From DASVCS01 sp036381495 (GTDB lineage Bacteria > Gemmatimonadota > Gemmatimonadetes > Longimicrobiales > RSA9), in the NCBI GenBank assembly GCA_036381495.1, contig DASVCS010000093.1, positions 1 through 64,000 of the forward strand: a stretch of DNA of 64,000 bases. The letters run 5' to 3'. Numbering within the stretch: position 1 is the first letter of the stretch; each line of letters opens with the position of its first letter. This document shows, piece after piece, positions 50,205-59,740 of this stretch. The notes beneath the pieces were generated by a model. That model worked only from the letters and a program-made list of their open reading frames with translations, ran no database searches and had not been told where the DNA came from. A program made the translations under genes and the position numbers.

Positions 50205-51569
50205 TCAGATCCGCAGATCCACGTAGGTGCGCTCACGCAACTCGCGCAGCACCTCCTCGACCAGCCGTTGTCGCTCGATCGCGCTCCGGACCATCGCCCG
50301 GAGCTGCGGGTCATCCCACGAATACTCGCCCGATTCGTTGAATTCCGTGATCCGGATCACCACCCACTGCCCCGGACCGCCATTCTGATCCGGCAACAGG
50401 AACGGGTCGAGCACCGCACCTTCCTTCGGATCGGCCAACGCCGTGGCGTAGGGCCCCTCGAGCTGGTCGATCGGGATCGGCCCGACACGCGGCGGAAGCG
50501 GACCGCCACCCCCCTGGAGGAACGGATTTCCGTACTCTGCGACGAGCGTGTCGAGCGGCGTCCCCGCGCGCATCTTCTCGGCCACCTCGCGAGCGGTGGC
50601 CGCGGCCCGCTCCACGTCCTCCGGCGTCATTTCCGGCGTGATCAGGATGTGGCGCGCCTGACGTTCGGGACCCTTGACCTTCTCGACCTTGATGATGTGG
50701 AACCCGAACATGGTCTCGACGACGTTGCTGATGGCGCCCGGGGGCAGCGCGAAGGCGACGCGGGCGAACGCGGGGACCATCCGTTCGGGGCGGAACCAGC
50801 CGAGATCGCCGCCGCGCTCGCGCGTGCCGGGGTCGTCCGAGTAGCGCTTGGCGAGGCGTTCGAATTCCTCGCCCTCGCGGAGCCGCCGTAGCAGGTCTTC
50901 GGCCTCCGCCCGCGCAGCGGCGCGGGCGGAATCGCTCGCCCGTGGCGGCACGACGACCTGTTCGAACGAGATCGTGGCGGGTTGCTCGGCGAACTCGGCG
51001 CGGTGCGTCTCGAAGTATTCTCGCGCCTCGGCTTCCGTTACGGGTGGGGGCTTGCGGGTGGTCTGTAGCTGGCTCTTGTACCGGTCGACCATCCCCTGGC
51101 GGCGGATCAGGTTGGCGAGCTCCGCCCGGTACTCGGCGAGCGTGAGTCCGCGTTGCTCGCGAAGCGCCGCCTCGAGCGCGCCCTCACCGCCGAACGCCTG
51201 GCTCTGCCGGCTGATCTGGTCGTCGACCATCTGGTCGACCTCCTCGTCGGACACCGTGATCGAGTCGCGGATCGCGGCCTGCAACAGCAGCAGCTCGTTG
51301 ATGCGCGCCTCCAGCGCCCGCTGGTAGAGCGCATCCAGTGTTTCGGGATCGGTGGGCATCGGCCGGCCGGAGGCGGCGACCATACGCAGCACCTCCTCGG
51401 CGAGATCCGTCTGGAGCACCACGCTGTCGCCCACGACCGCGACCACGCGGTCGACGACCTGACCGGCCGGCACGGTCGTCGAACCCGGCGCCGCATCCTG
51501 GGCGGCGAGTGGTGCCACGCCCCAGATCGACGCGGCGAGCAGTGCGGCGGAAAACCCTCGTAATGTCAT
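50205..51569 (-). CDS. surA: SurA-like periplasmic chaperone / peptidyl-prolyl isomerase
   Basis: A 454-residue exported protein with a signal peptide ending PLAAQ (about residue 25). The N-terminal SurA chaperone region (about 38-175, VVDRVVAVVGDSVVLQTDLAEEVLRM) precedes a first parvulin domain (about 195-280, GGDLGWFRPERMVPAFARVAFALPPGAISNVVET) and a weaker second parvulin-like domain (about 290-400, ARHILITPEMTPEDVERA). It helps outer-membrane proteins fold. ATG 51569 is preferred because it gives a normal signal peptide; two upstream in-frame starts are possible. Confidence 0.9.
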   Translation of the reverse strand: MTLRGFSAALLAASIWGVAPLAAQDAAPGSTTVPAGQVVDRVVAVVGDSVVLQTDLAEEVLRMVAASGRPMPTDPETLDALYQRALEARINELLLLQAAIRDSITVSDEEVDQMVDDQISRQSQAFGGEGALEAALREQRGLTLAEYRAELANLIRRQGMVDRYKSQLQTTRKPPPVTEAEAREYFETHRAEFAEQPATISFEQVVVPPRASDSARAAARAEAEDLLRRLREGEEFERLAKRYSDDPGTRERGGDLGWFRPERMVPAFARVAFALPPGAISNVVETMFGFHIIKVEKVKGPERQARHILITPEMTPEDVERAAATAREVAEKMRAGTPLDTLVAEYGNPFLQGGGGPLPPRVGPIPIDQLEGPYATALADPKEGAVLDPFLLPDQNGGPGQWVVIRITEFNESGEYSWDDPQLRAMVRSAIERQRLVEEVLRELRERTYVDLRI

Positions 51570-51757
51570 GGTACCGATGCACATGCAAGAAACGGTCGGG
51601 GCCGGCGCTGACCGCACCGGCCCCGGATAATATCCCCTCGATCGTTGGGTGTTCCTGCCGCTTGCGCGCCGTTACCGCCTCGTTGCCGGAGTTTCGCGCG
51701 CGGACGCCGTGAGGGCCGCCGGTTCGCGACCGACCCGGAACGGGCGGGCCAAGTTCG

Positions 51758-53194
51758 CTAGCGGCTCGAGTCCGGTGCCGGCGGTTGCGCCGGTGTCGGC
51801 GCGCCCGCGGGTGGCGCGACCGCTCGCCGCGCCTGAAGCTGATCGACCACGCGGGTGAAGGCGCGATCGAAGACTTCGGCATCGCCGTCCTCGCGCAGCG
51901 AAAACGAGAGCGGACCGAGCCCGAGGATCTGTGCGTCTCCGCGGATCACAGCGGTCAGGAACCCGCCGACGCGGCGCTCGATGGCCTGAGCCACCGTCTC
52001 GCCCTCCTGCGGTGTGACGTCGCCGAGTCCGCGGTTGCGCGCCGCCGTGACGAGTTGTGTGCGCATCCCATCGGCGAGCGAATCGCGCTCGGCCTGCGTC
52101 ACTTCGATGCCGTCTTCGCGGGCCTCTTCCAACAGGATTTCGTGCGTGGCGATCCCACGGAGCACGTTCTCGAGCGCCTGGTCCGTCATCGACGCGAGCC
52201 GTGCCCGGTCGTTGGGTGACGTGCGGGTGCGGAGGAACGCCAGGTACTCCTCCGCGGTGAAGTCACCGCCCTGGTACGAAACCAGCGCCCGCGAGGCTGC
52301 GCGGCCACTCAACGCCAAGGTCGGCTTGCGTGCGAGATCCCGGGCCACCTGGAAGGCGCCCTCCTCGATACTCACGCCGAGCGGGTCCGTCAACTGCTTC
52401 ATGTACGCTTCCGAGGCCTCAGCCAACCGCTGCGACTGGACCTGCTGCCGGAACTGATCCTTGACCTCCGCGAATTCCGGCGCCTTCCGCTCCTCGACCT
52501 TGATCACGTGATAACCGAAGGCCGTCTCGACGACATCGCTGATCTCCCCGACATCGAGCGCGAACGCGGCTTCATCGAAGGGGGCGACCATGCGGCCGCG
52601 GCCGAAGAAGCCGAGGTCGCCACCTTTCTCGGCACTCCCCGGATCCTCGCTGTACTGCCGCGCCAACTCGGCGAAATCGGCGCCCGCGACCGCTTGTGCC
52701 CGCAGCTCGCGCGCGCGCTCGAGCACGCTGTCACGGACCTCGGGCGGTGCACCGGGATCCACCCGCAACAGGATGTGGCGCGCGCGGATCTGGAGCCCCG
52801 GCTGCTGCTCTTCGTAGAGCTGGCGCAACTGTTCGTCGGTCAACGCGGTGTCCGCATTGACTACCTTCCGGTTCAGCTCCTCGAGCATCCGGTTCTCGAT
52901 CATCGGGTCGATGAGAGGCGCGACGTCCAGCGATGCCAACGTCGAGTCCTCGTGGACTGCGGTGGCCAGGAGCACGTAGTCGACCCACAGGTTGGCGACG
53001 GCTTCGACGACCTCGGGCTCGGCCGGCAGCCGCGGATCCTGGAGCAGCAGCCCCGTCGCCTCGTCCACGGTCAGCTCGAGGCCTCCCGCTCGCGCGACCA
53101 CGTCCGTGTGCGCGGTCATCGCCTGCCTGAGGCCGTCGCAGCCGGCGAACACCGTCAGGGCCGCAAGTGCGCCGAACGCCGCGAGTCTCGTCAT
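51758..53194 (-). CDS. lipoprotein peptidyl-prolyl isomerase (PpiC/PrsA-like)
   Basis: A 478-residue lipoprotein (signal LTVFAGC, Cys19) with an N-terminal chaperone helix region, one parvulin domain (about 145-250, RARHILLRVDPGAPPEVRDS through FGYHVIKVEER), and a long C-terminal helical region (about 250-460) like PrsA/SurA-type foldases. The C-terminus is Pro/Ala-rich. It lies between mfd and surA, so two periplasmic foldases are encoded side by side and presumably act on exported proteins. Confidence 0.9.
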   Translation of the reverse strand: MTRLAAFGALAALTVFAGCDGLRQAMTAHTDVVARAGGLELTVDEATGLLLQDPRLPAEPEVVEAVANLWVDYVLLATAVHEDSTLASLDVAPLIDPMIENRMLEELNRKVVNADTALTDEQLRQLYEEQQPGLQIRARHILLRVDPGAPPEVRDSVLERARELRAQAVAGADFAELARQYSEDPGSAEKGGDLGFFGRGRMVAPFDEAAFALDVGEISDVVETAFGYHVIKVEERKAPEFAEVKDQFRQQVQSQRLAEASEAYMKQLTDPLGVSIEEGAFQVARDLARKPTLALSGRAASRALVSYQGGDFTAEEYLAFLRTRTSPNDRARLASMTDQALENVLRGIATHEILLEEAREDGIEVTQAERDSLADGMRTQLVTAARNRGLGDVTPQEGETVAQAIERRVGGFLTAVIRGDAQILGLGPLSFSLREDGDAEVFDRAFTRVVDQLQARRAVAPPAGAPTPAQPPAPDSSR

Positions 53195-53298
53195 GTCAGT
53201 ACAATTCCCGGTTTCGAGCCGAAATGAGCGCGAAGAGCGCTGTAGAATGGCCTGCCTACCCCGATTGCGCAAGGACGGTTCCGGCTCGCGCACGCCGC

Positions 53299-56200
53299 TC
53301 ACGCCGCGCGCGCGTGCTGTGCGATCAGCAGTTCGAGGGCATGCGTGAGCGTGGCGAGGAGCGGCTCGGCGCCGCACCGGCGGAGCACCAGCGAGAGTGG
53401 CATGGCGCGCCGCACCTCGACCTCGATCTGTCGATCCCGGAGCGCGCCCTCGAGCGCCGCGAGGCGCGGCACGGCGCCGTCACGGAAGTTGATGCGCGCC
53501 TCATCGCCGCGCACCGAGATCCGCTCGACGCCCAGCTCTGCGCCGAGCAACCGGAGCGCCGCGCTCGACAGGAGCGTCTCGACGCTCGGCGGCGGAGGGC
53601 CGAAGCGGTCGCGCAGTTCGTCGCGCAGCGCGTCGATCCGGCCCACCTCCTCGACCCGCGAGAGGCGCCGGTAGAGGTGGAGCTTCTGCGATGGCTCCGG
53701 GACGTAGTCGTCCGGCAGGTACGCCGCGCCTTCGAGCGAGATCTCCGGCGGTGGATACCGCTCTGCCTCCGCGGCACCCCGGAGCCGGCGCACGGTCTGC
53801 TCGAGCAGACGCGTGTAGGTGTCCAGCCCCACCGCGTGCACGAAGCCGGATTGCTCCGAGCCCAGGATGTTGCCCGCTCCCCGGAGTTCGAGGTCCTTGA
53901 GCGCTATGGCGTATCCGCTGCCCAGTTCGGTGAAGTGCTCGAGGATGCGCAGTCGCTTCTCGGCCTCGTCGGTCACCTCGTCGGGCGTGAGCAGATAGCA
54001 GTACGCGCGGTGGTGCGATCGCCCGACGCGCCCCCGGATCTGGTAGAGCTGCGCCAGCCCGAACTGGTCCGCCCGGTCGACGATCAGCGTGTTGGCCGAC
54101 GGCACGTCCAGTCCGTTCTCGATGATCGCGGTCGTGACCAGGATCCGCAGTTCGCCCTCGATGAAGCGGCGCATCACGTCATCCAGCGCCGCGGCCGCGA
54201 GCTGCCCGTGCGCGATGCCGAGCGGCGCGTCCGGCACCAGCCGCCGCACGCGCTCCGCCACTGCGCCAATGCTCTGCACGCGGTTGTGGAGGAAGAAGAC
54301 CTGGCCGCCGCGGTCCAGCTCACGGCGTAGCGCATCTTCGAGCAGCTCATCGGCCCACGGCACGACGTGCGTGATGATCGGCATGCGGTCGCGTGGAGGC
54401 GTGCGGATCAGCGACAGGTCGCGCAGCCCGGCGATCGAGAGGTGCAGCGTGCGCGGGATCGGCGTCGCCGTCAGTGTCAGGACGTCGATGTTCTTCTTCA
54501 GCTCCTTGAAGCGCTCCTTGTGCCGGACGCCGAAGCGCTGTTCCTCATCCACGATGAGGAGGCCGAGATCCTTGAGCACGACATCCGGCTCGAGCAGCCG
54601 GTGCGTCCCGATCACGATGTCGACCGCGCCGGCGGCGAGCTCCGCGAGGATCTGCGTCTGCTCGCGCGGGGTGCGGAACCGGGACAGCGCCTCGACCCGG
54701 ACCGGGTAGTCTGCCAGCCGCTGGCGGAACGTGTGCAGGTGCTGTTCGACCAGGATCGTGGTCGGCGCCAGGACGGCGACCTGTTTGCCGTCCTGTACCG
54801 CCTTGAACGCGGCGCGGATCGCGACCTCGGTCTTGCCGTAGCCCACGTCACCGCAGAGGAGCCGGTCCATCGGGCGCGGCGATTCCATGTCGGCCTTGAT
54901 GTCGGCGATCGCCTGGCGCTGGTCCGGCGTGTCCTCGTAGAGGAAGCTGGATTCCATCTCCTTCTGCCAGCGCGTGTCGGGACGGAACGCGTGCCCCTGG
55001 GCGAGCTGGCGAGCCGCGTAGATTTCGAGCAGTTCGGTGGCCATCGCCTGGATGGCCTTCTCGGTCTTCGTGCGCAGCGTGCGCCAGCTCTTGCCGCCGA
55101 TCTTGTGGACGCGCGGCGGCTGCGACTCGGCGCGGTCGGGGACCCAGCGTTCGACGAGGTCGAGACGGTAGACCGGCACCCGCAGCATCTCTCCACCGGC
55201 GTATTCGATCGCGAGCGTCTCGATCTCTTCGGACGCATCGCCGGGGCCCGCCTGCGATGCGGCCGTCCCGATCCGCACGCGCTCGAGGCCGACGAATCGA
55301 CCGATTCCGTGATCGAGGTGGACCACGTAGTCGCCGGGGCGGAGCTGCGCCAGGCTCTCGAGCGCGACTGCGCCGCGGAAGCGGCGGCCGCGCCGGAGGC
55401 GTCGCGCGCGCCGGAAGATTTCGTGATCCGTCAGTACGCGGAGCGGCGGCTCGGCGCCTTCCAGCACGAAGCCGCGGGCGAGGGCACCGAGCGCGATGGT
55501 GGTGCGCGGCGGGATCGCGCCATCCTCGGCCAGGATCTCTTCGAGCCGCTCGACCTGGCCGGCGTTGTCGCAGAGGATGACCGTGTCTTCGCCGCGCGCC
55601 GCACCGGCGAGCAGCAGATCGCGGAGCCGGCCCATGTCGCGGTCGACGCCCTCGGCTTCCCGGCCGCGGAAGCGCACGTGGGCCGTTGCGGGCGGCGAGA
55701 GTACCAGGCGGCCGAGCGCCTCCAGGCGCGCTGCGGCGTCCGCCGGCGCGAGGAACAGCTCGTCCGCGGGTTCCGGCCGTCCGCCGCGCCGCCGCTCCGC
55801 CTGCTGAAGGTGCAGCACCTGGGACCACGTGCGCTCGAATTCGCTTGCATCGGCGCCTTCGAGCGCGAGCACCAGCGCGTCGCGGGGGAGCACATCGAGC
55901 AGGGAACGGCGCACGCGCGCCGCACCGTCGTGGCCGTCCCGGGCGGCGCGGAGATCGACCGGGAGGATGTCGGCCGCACCCACCTCATCGGTCGACCGCT
56001 GGTCGAGGATGTCGAAGCGGCGGATGGACACGATCTCGTCGCCCCAGAACTCGATGCGAACCGGCTCGGCGGTACCGAATCCGTACAGGTCGAGGATCCC
56101 GCCGCGCACGGCGTACTCGCCGACTCCTTCGACCAGCGGCGTCCGCGTGAAGCCGAGCCCGTCGAGCCGGTCGGTCAACTCCTGCAATCGGTACTGCTGG

Positions 56201-56643
56201 CCCGTCGCGAGCGAAAGGCGCAGCTCGGCCAGGTCGGACGGAATCTCGGCCCGCTCCTGGAGCGCCCGCATGGTGGTCACCAGCACGCGGATGCGGCCGG
56301 CCAGCAGCGCTTCGAGCGCCTCCACGCGCAGGCCGCTCACCTCGATGTGCGGCTCTTCGCCCTCGTAGGGGAGCGCCTCCCGCTGCGGGTAGAGCCGGAC
56401 CCGGCCCTCGCCGAGCAGCGATGCGAGGTCCGCCTCCGCCGCCTCCGCCTCGACGGGGTTCGGCGCCACCATCACCCACATGCGGTGGGGCTCCGCCTCG
56501 GCCAGTCCGGCCATGAGCAGCGCGGGCGCCGAGCCCGACAGGCCGGCCAGGCGCAACGCCGCCCCTCGTCCGGGCAGGCGCCCGAGCAGTTCGCCGAACG
56601 CCGGCTGGCGCCGCATCGCCTGGATCAGAGCGGGATGTGCCAC
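53299..56643 (-). CDS. mfd: transcription-repair coupling factor
   Basis: The 1114-residue ATP-dependent translocase removes RNA polymerase stalled at DNA damage and recruits UvrA. The order is UvrB-homology domain (about 15-330), RNA-polymerase-interacting CarD-like domain (about 430-500, GDYVVHLDHGIGRFVGLE), helicase core with Walker A GDVGYGKTE near 598 and DEEQ box near 698, helicase C with QIRGRVGRSHHRAY, and the C-terminal TRCF domain (about 950-1070). All are complete. Confidence 0.97.
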   Translation of the reverse strand: MAHPALIQAMRRQPAFGELLGRLPGRGAALRLAGLSGSAPALLMAGLAEAEPHRMWVMVAPNPVEAEAAEADLASLLGEGRVRLYPQREALPYEGEEPHIEVSGLRVEALEALLAGRIRVLVTTMRALQERAEIPSDLAELRLSLATGQQYRLQELTDRLDGLGFTRTPLVEGVGEYAVRGGILDLYGFGTAEPVRIEFWGDEIVSIRRFDILDQRSTDEVGAADILPVDLRAARDGHDGAARVRRSLLDVLPRDALVLALEGADASEFERTWSQVLHLQQAERRRGGRPEPADELFLAPADAAARLEALGRLVLSPPATAHVRFRGREAEGVDRDMGRLRDLLLAGAARGEDTVILCDNAGQVERLEEILAEDGAIPPRTTIALGALARGFVLEGAEPPLRVLTDHEIFRRARRLRRGRRFRGAVALESLAQLRPGDYVVHLDHGIGRFVGLERVRIGTAASQAGPGDASEEIETLAIEYAGGEMLRVPVYRLDLVERWVPDRAESQPPRVHKIGGKSWRTLRTKTEKAIQAMATELLEIYAARQLAQGHAFRPDTRWQKEMESSFLYEDTPDQRQAIADIKADMESPRPMDRLLCGDVGYGKTEVAIRAAFKAVQDGKQVAVLAPTTILVEQHLHTFRQRLADYPVRVEALSRFRTPREQTQILAELAAGAVDIVIGTHRLLEPDVVLKDLGLLIVDEEQRFGVRHKERFKELKKNIDVLTLTATPIPRTLHLSIAGLRDLSLIRTPPRDRMPIITHVVPWADELLEDALRRELDRGGQVFFLHNRVQSIGAVAERVRRLVPDAPLGIAHGQLAAAALDDVMRRFIEGELRILVTTAIIENGLDVPSANTLIVDRADQFGLAQLYQIRGRVGRSHHRAYCYLLTPDEVTDEAEKRLRILEHFTELGSGYAIALKDLELRGAGNILGSEQSGFVHAVGLDTYTRLLEQTVRRLRGAAEAERYPPPEISLEGAAYLPDDYVPEPSQKLHLYRRLSRVEEVGRIDALRDELRDRFGPPPPSVETLLSSAALRLLGAELGVERISVRGDEARINFRDGAVPRLAALEGALRDRQIEVEVRRAMPLSLVLRRCGAEPLLATLTHALELLIAQHARAA

Positions 56644-56645
56644 GG

Positions 56646-58604
56646 TCAGGAGGTTCGGGGTTGCGGCCGTTTCGCGCCGGCGCCCGCTCCCACGCCGCCC
56701 GTGCGGCCGGCCGCGGCGACCAGCCCCTCGAGCAGGAGTACCGCCAGCGCGAGCAGGAGGAACGGACGCCAGGCCTCACGGCCGAGCCGTTCCCGGAACA
56801 CGGCATCCGCCCAGTCGCCGGCGTCCCGGACGACGTCCAGGCGCCACCCCGCGAGAGCGTCGCGCAGTCCGGCCTCATCCAGACGCTCCAGCTCGGACTC
56901 GCGCGCAGGCGGGTTGACGGCGAACGCGGTGATCGGCCGGTCCCCGGCGAGCACGTGGTAGACGCCGGGCGCGCCCGGCACGCGATACTCGCCGCCCGAT
57001 GGCGCGGGCTCGGTCACGCCATCGGGCCGCGCCACCGCGGTGGCCTCGGGCGGGAGCTGGAAGACCTCACCCGGCTGCGCGCGTGCGCCCTCCGGCGCGG
57101 CCGCCGCCCACGCGCCGATGAGGCGGTCGAGAAGCGGCACCATCGCGGGAGATGTCGCCAGCCCACCCTCTTCCGTCGAGAGCGGCGAGGCGACCAGCAG
57201 GTAGCGGCCACCCCCGGCACGCTCGCCCCGGACGACCCACGGCGCACCATCACGCAGGCGGAGCAGCACCGAGTCCGTGCCGACCTCGGCGCCGGGCTCG
57301 ATCGGGTAGGACCGCCCGATCCGCACGTCGCCGAGCGCATCGAGCAGCGCATCGTTCTCCTCTCCCACGGCGATGCGCGCCTCGCCCGCGGCCGTGGGCG
57401 GAGCGAAGCGCCAGGGGATCCCGGCCGCCGCCAGCCGGCGGTTGACGGCGGGGATCTCGAGCGGCGCCGCCGGGGCGAGGACCACGACCGTGCGTCCCTC
57501 CCGGAGCGCCTCGAGACCGGCGCCCGCCGGCGCGAGCAGGATCTCGGCCTCGGCCGCAGGCACTCGCCTTAGCCGGCCGGCATCGGCGAGCACATCCAGC
57601 GCCTCCTCCACGAACGGGAGCGGCTCCGTCGGCGCGACCGTCGGCGGCGGCTGCACATGGACCACGAAGTAACGCCGGTCATCCCCGCGGAGCGCATCCG
57701 GATCCAGCTCGACCCATCCGGATACGAGCGCCGTCGACCGGCCGGGGAAGGGGAGGATCGCGGTCGCCCCCGTCGCGGTCACATCCGCGGCGCTGATCCG
57801 GTTCTCGATCGCGAGGCGCACGGCCACCGTGTCCGCCGGCGGCGGTCCCGCGATTCGCGCCGCCACCGTCGAACGCTCGCCCGCCCGCGGCGGAATGCCG
57901 CCGCCGATCTCGACGCCGGTCACTGCACGGTTCCGCGGCGTCTCGGTCCGCGGCTGCCAGACGATGACGGGCGGCCCCTGCGCATCCTCCGCGGCGGTCG
58001 CGGTGAAGCCCGTCGCCTGGAGATCGCTCAGGAGATGGATCTCCGTCGCCCGCCCATCGGCGCCCGCGGCCAGGAGCGCGCGGGCGCGGGCCAGCGCGGC
58101 ATCCAGGTCCGCCGCGCCCGCGACCACCTCCGTCTCGCGGACACGTGCCAGCGTCGCCGCGGCGCCGCCGGGCACCGCGGGCTCCCACGGAGCGCCCGCG
58201 CGGATCAACCAGAAGCGGTCGTCGGGCCCCGCCTGCTCGAGCGTCTCGGTCGCCCGCTGCTTGAGCAGGTCCAGCACGCGCCGGTCGCCGACCACGAGCC
58301 CACTGCTCAGCGAGTTGTCCAGCACGATCGCGACGGCGGTCGGCTCGTGACCCGTCCCGATGCTCCGCAGGAGCGGACGCGCGGCCGCCAGCGCCAGCAA
58401 CGCGAGCGCCGCGACGCGCAGCGCGAGCAGCAGGAGCTGCCGCAACCGGATGCGCCGAGCACTCTCCTTCTCCGCTCGACGCAGGTAGCGCAGCGCGGGA
58501 AAGACCACACGCGGACCCTGTTGCCGCTGGAACAGGTGCAGGATCAGTGGGACCGCCGCCGCGGCCGCCAGGAACAGCAGCATCGGGCTGAGAAACCCCA
58601 TCAT
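56646..58604 (-). CDS. BatA-type membrane protein with VWA-like domain
   Basis: A 652-residue membrane protein. Its N-terminus (MMGFLSPMLLFLAAAAAVPLILHLF to about residue 80) is the aerotolerance-regulator BatA domain with two TM helices. A VWA-like domain (about 90-240) has the MIDAS start altered to VLDNSLSSG. Beta-rich extracellular parts follow, and a final TM helix (about 605-630) precedes a Gly-rich tail. Its start overlaps the stop of the DUF58 gene (ATGATGA). The pair usually works with a MoxR ATPase in envelope stress or complex assembly; no MoxR gene is in view. Confidence 0.85.
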   Translation of the reverse strand: MMGFLSPMLLFLAAAAAVPLILHLFQRQQGPRVVFPALRYLRRAEKESARRIRLRQLLLLALRVAALALLALAAARPLLRSIGTGHEPTAVAIVLDNSLSSGLVVGDRRVLDLLKQRATETLEQAGPDDRFWLIRAGAPWEPAVPGGAAATLARVRETEVVAGAADLDAALARARALLAAGADGRATEIHLLSDLQATGFTATAAEDAQGPPVIVWQPRTETPRNRAVTGVEIGGGIPPRAGERSTVAARIAGPPPADTVAVRLAIENRISAADVTATGATAILPFPGRSTALVSGWVELDPDALRGDDRRYFVVHVQPPPTVAPTEPLPFVEEALDVLADAGRLRRVPAAEAEILLAPAGAGLEALREGRTVVVLAPAAPLEIPAVNRRLAAAGIPWRFAPPTAAGEARIAVGEENDALLDALGDVRIGRSYPIEPGAEVGTDSVLLRLRDGAPWVVRGERAGGGRYLLVASPLSTEEGGLATSPAMVPLLDRLIGAWAAAAPEGARAQPGEVFQLPPEATAVARPDGVTEPAPSGGEYRVPGAPGVYHVLAGDRPITAFAVNPPARESELERLDEAGLRDALAGWRLDVVRDAGDWADAVFRERLGREAWRPFLLLALAVLLLEGLVAAAGRTGGVGAGAGAKRPQPRTS

Positions 58605-59533
58605 CCCAGCTTCTCCCGCTTGCGGAGGTACGCCCGCAACGCGTGCACCATGGCCTCGTTCGTCTCGATCACCACGTAGTCGATCCCGGGTCCGGCCAGC
58701 GTCTGTTTCCACTCGGCCAGCGCCCGACTCACCGCGTTGCGGTACTCCGTCCGGAGGTCCGCCACGCTGACGGGCAACTCCTCACCCGTCTCCGGGTCGA
58801 CGAACCGGGCGTCGCCGAGGCCCGGCAGCTCCCGCTCCCCCGGATCCAGGAGGTGGAAGACGAGGACCTCGTGACCGCGATGGCGCAGGAAGCGGAGCGC
58901 GAGTCGCGTCGCGTCGGGGTCGACGAGCAGGTCCGAGAACAGGACCACGAGCCCGCGACGATGCAGCCGGCCCGCGATGTCGCGCAGCGCGTTGGCCGCC
59001 TCCGTCCGACCGCTCGCCTCGATCGTCCCGAGCGCACGTACCAGCTCGTACCAGTGGCGCCGGCCTCCGCGCGGCGCGATGTGCGCCCGGATCTGCTCGT
59101 CGAAGCCGATCAACCCGACCGCATCACCCTGCCGCAGCAGGAGCAGCGCGAGACTCGCCGCGAGCTGCTTGGCGTACCACAACTTGGGCGGAAGATCTCC
59201 CGGCGCGGACGACCACGCCATGGACCCACTCGCATCCAGCAGGAAATACGCCCGCAGATTGGTCTCCTCCTCGAACTGCTTGATATAGTACCGATCCGAG
59301 CGGCCGTACATGCGCCAGTCGATGTAGCGCAGGTCGTCACCCGGCTGGTACGCGCGGTGCTCGGCGAACTCGACGGAGAAACCCCGGTGCGGCGACCGGT
59401 GTAGCCCCGCGAGGAATCCCTCGACCACCTGGCGCGCCACGAACTCGAGGCCGCCGAGTCCGGCCAGTTCCTGCGGCTTCAGCAGATCGGGTCGCGGTAC
59501 TCCGCCGGGTGCGTGGATGGTACTTCCGTTCAT
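58601..59533 (-). CDS. DUF58 protein with VWA-like fold
   Basis: A 310-residue cytosolic protein. GFSVEFAEHRAYQPGDDLRYIDWRMYGRSDRYYIKQFEEE is the DUF58 signature (about 53-93), and LLDASGSMAW shows an intact MIDAS DxSxS motif. FSDLLVDPDATRLALRFLRHRGHEVLVFHLLDP follows. It is the first gene of the minus-strand run and is translationally coupled to the BatA-like gene. These proteins act with MoxR AAA+ ATPases, not found here. Confidence 0.92.
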   Translation of the reverse strand: MNGSTIHAPGGVPRPDLLKPQELAGLGGLEFVARQVVEGFLAGLHRSPHRGFSVEFAEHRAYQPGDDLRYIDWRMYGRSDRYYIKQFEEETNLRAYFLLDASGSMAWSSAPGDLPPKLWYAKQLAASLALLLLRQGDAVGLIGFDEQIRAHIAPRGGRRHWYELVRALGTIEASGRTEAANALRDIAGRLHRRGLVVLFSDLLVDPDATRLALRFLRHRGHEVLVFHLLDPGERELPGLGDARFVDPETGEELPVSVADLRTEYRNAVSRALAEWKQTLAGPGIDYVVIETNEAMVHALRAYLRKREKLG

Positions 59534-59628
59534 GCGGCACAGCCTGTTCGTGATCGCGCTCCGGGGGCCTCCCGGAGATCCGGTCCGCGTGGTCTACCCC
59601 GCGCCCGCGCCGAAGATCGCGCGGGCGG

Positions 59629-59657
59629 TGGTGCATGCGCGCGACGCGCGCTATCTT
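59629..59657 (+). promoter_or_regulatory. possible promoter of the M28 peptidase gene
   Basis: TATCTT (59652-59657) is the same -10 word as at guaB and sits in the same CGCGCTATCTTCC context, but the -35 position holds only TGGTGC. It is 83 bases before the GTG start. Confidence 0.25.
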
Positions 59658-59740
59658 CCCGCGGCCGGAACGGTCCCGGCCGTCGGGCGAGGCGAAGCAA
59701 GGGCCAGGCCGTGGTTCGTCCGAACAGAGGAGAGCTTGAC

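Noticed and set aside
54367..56961. Plus-strand open frame of 864 codons opposite mfd
   Set aside because: It lies antisense to complete, motif-rich mfd and has no recognisable domain.
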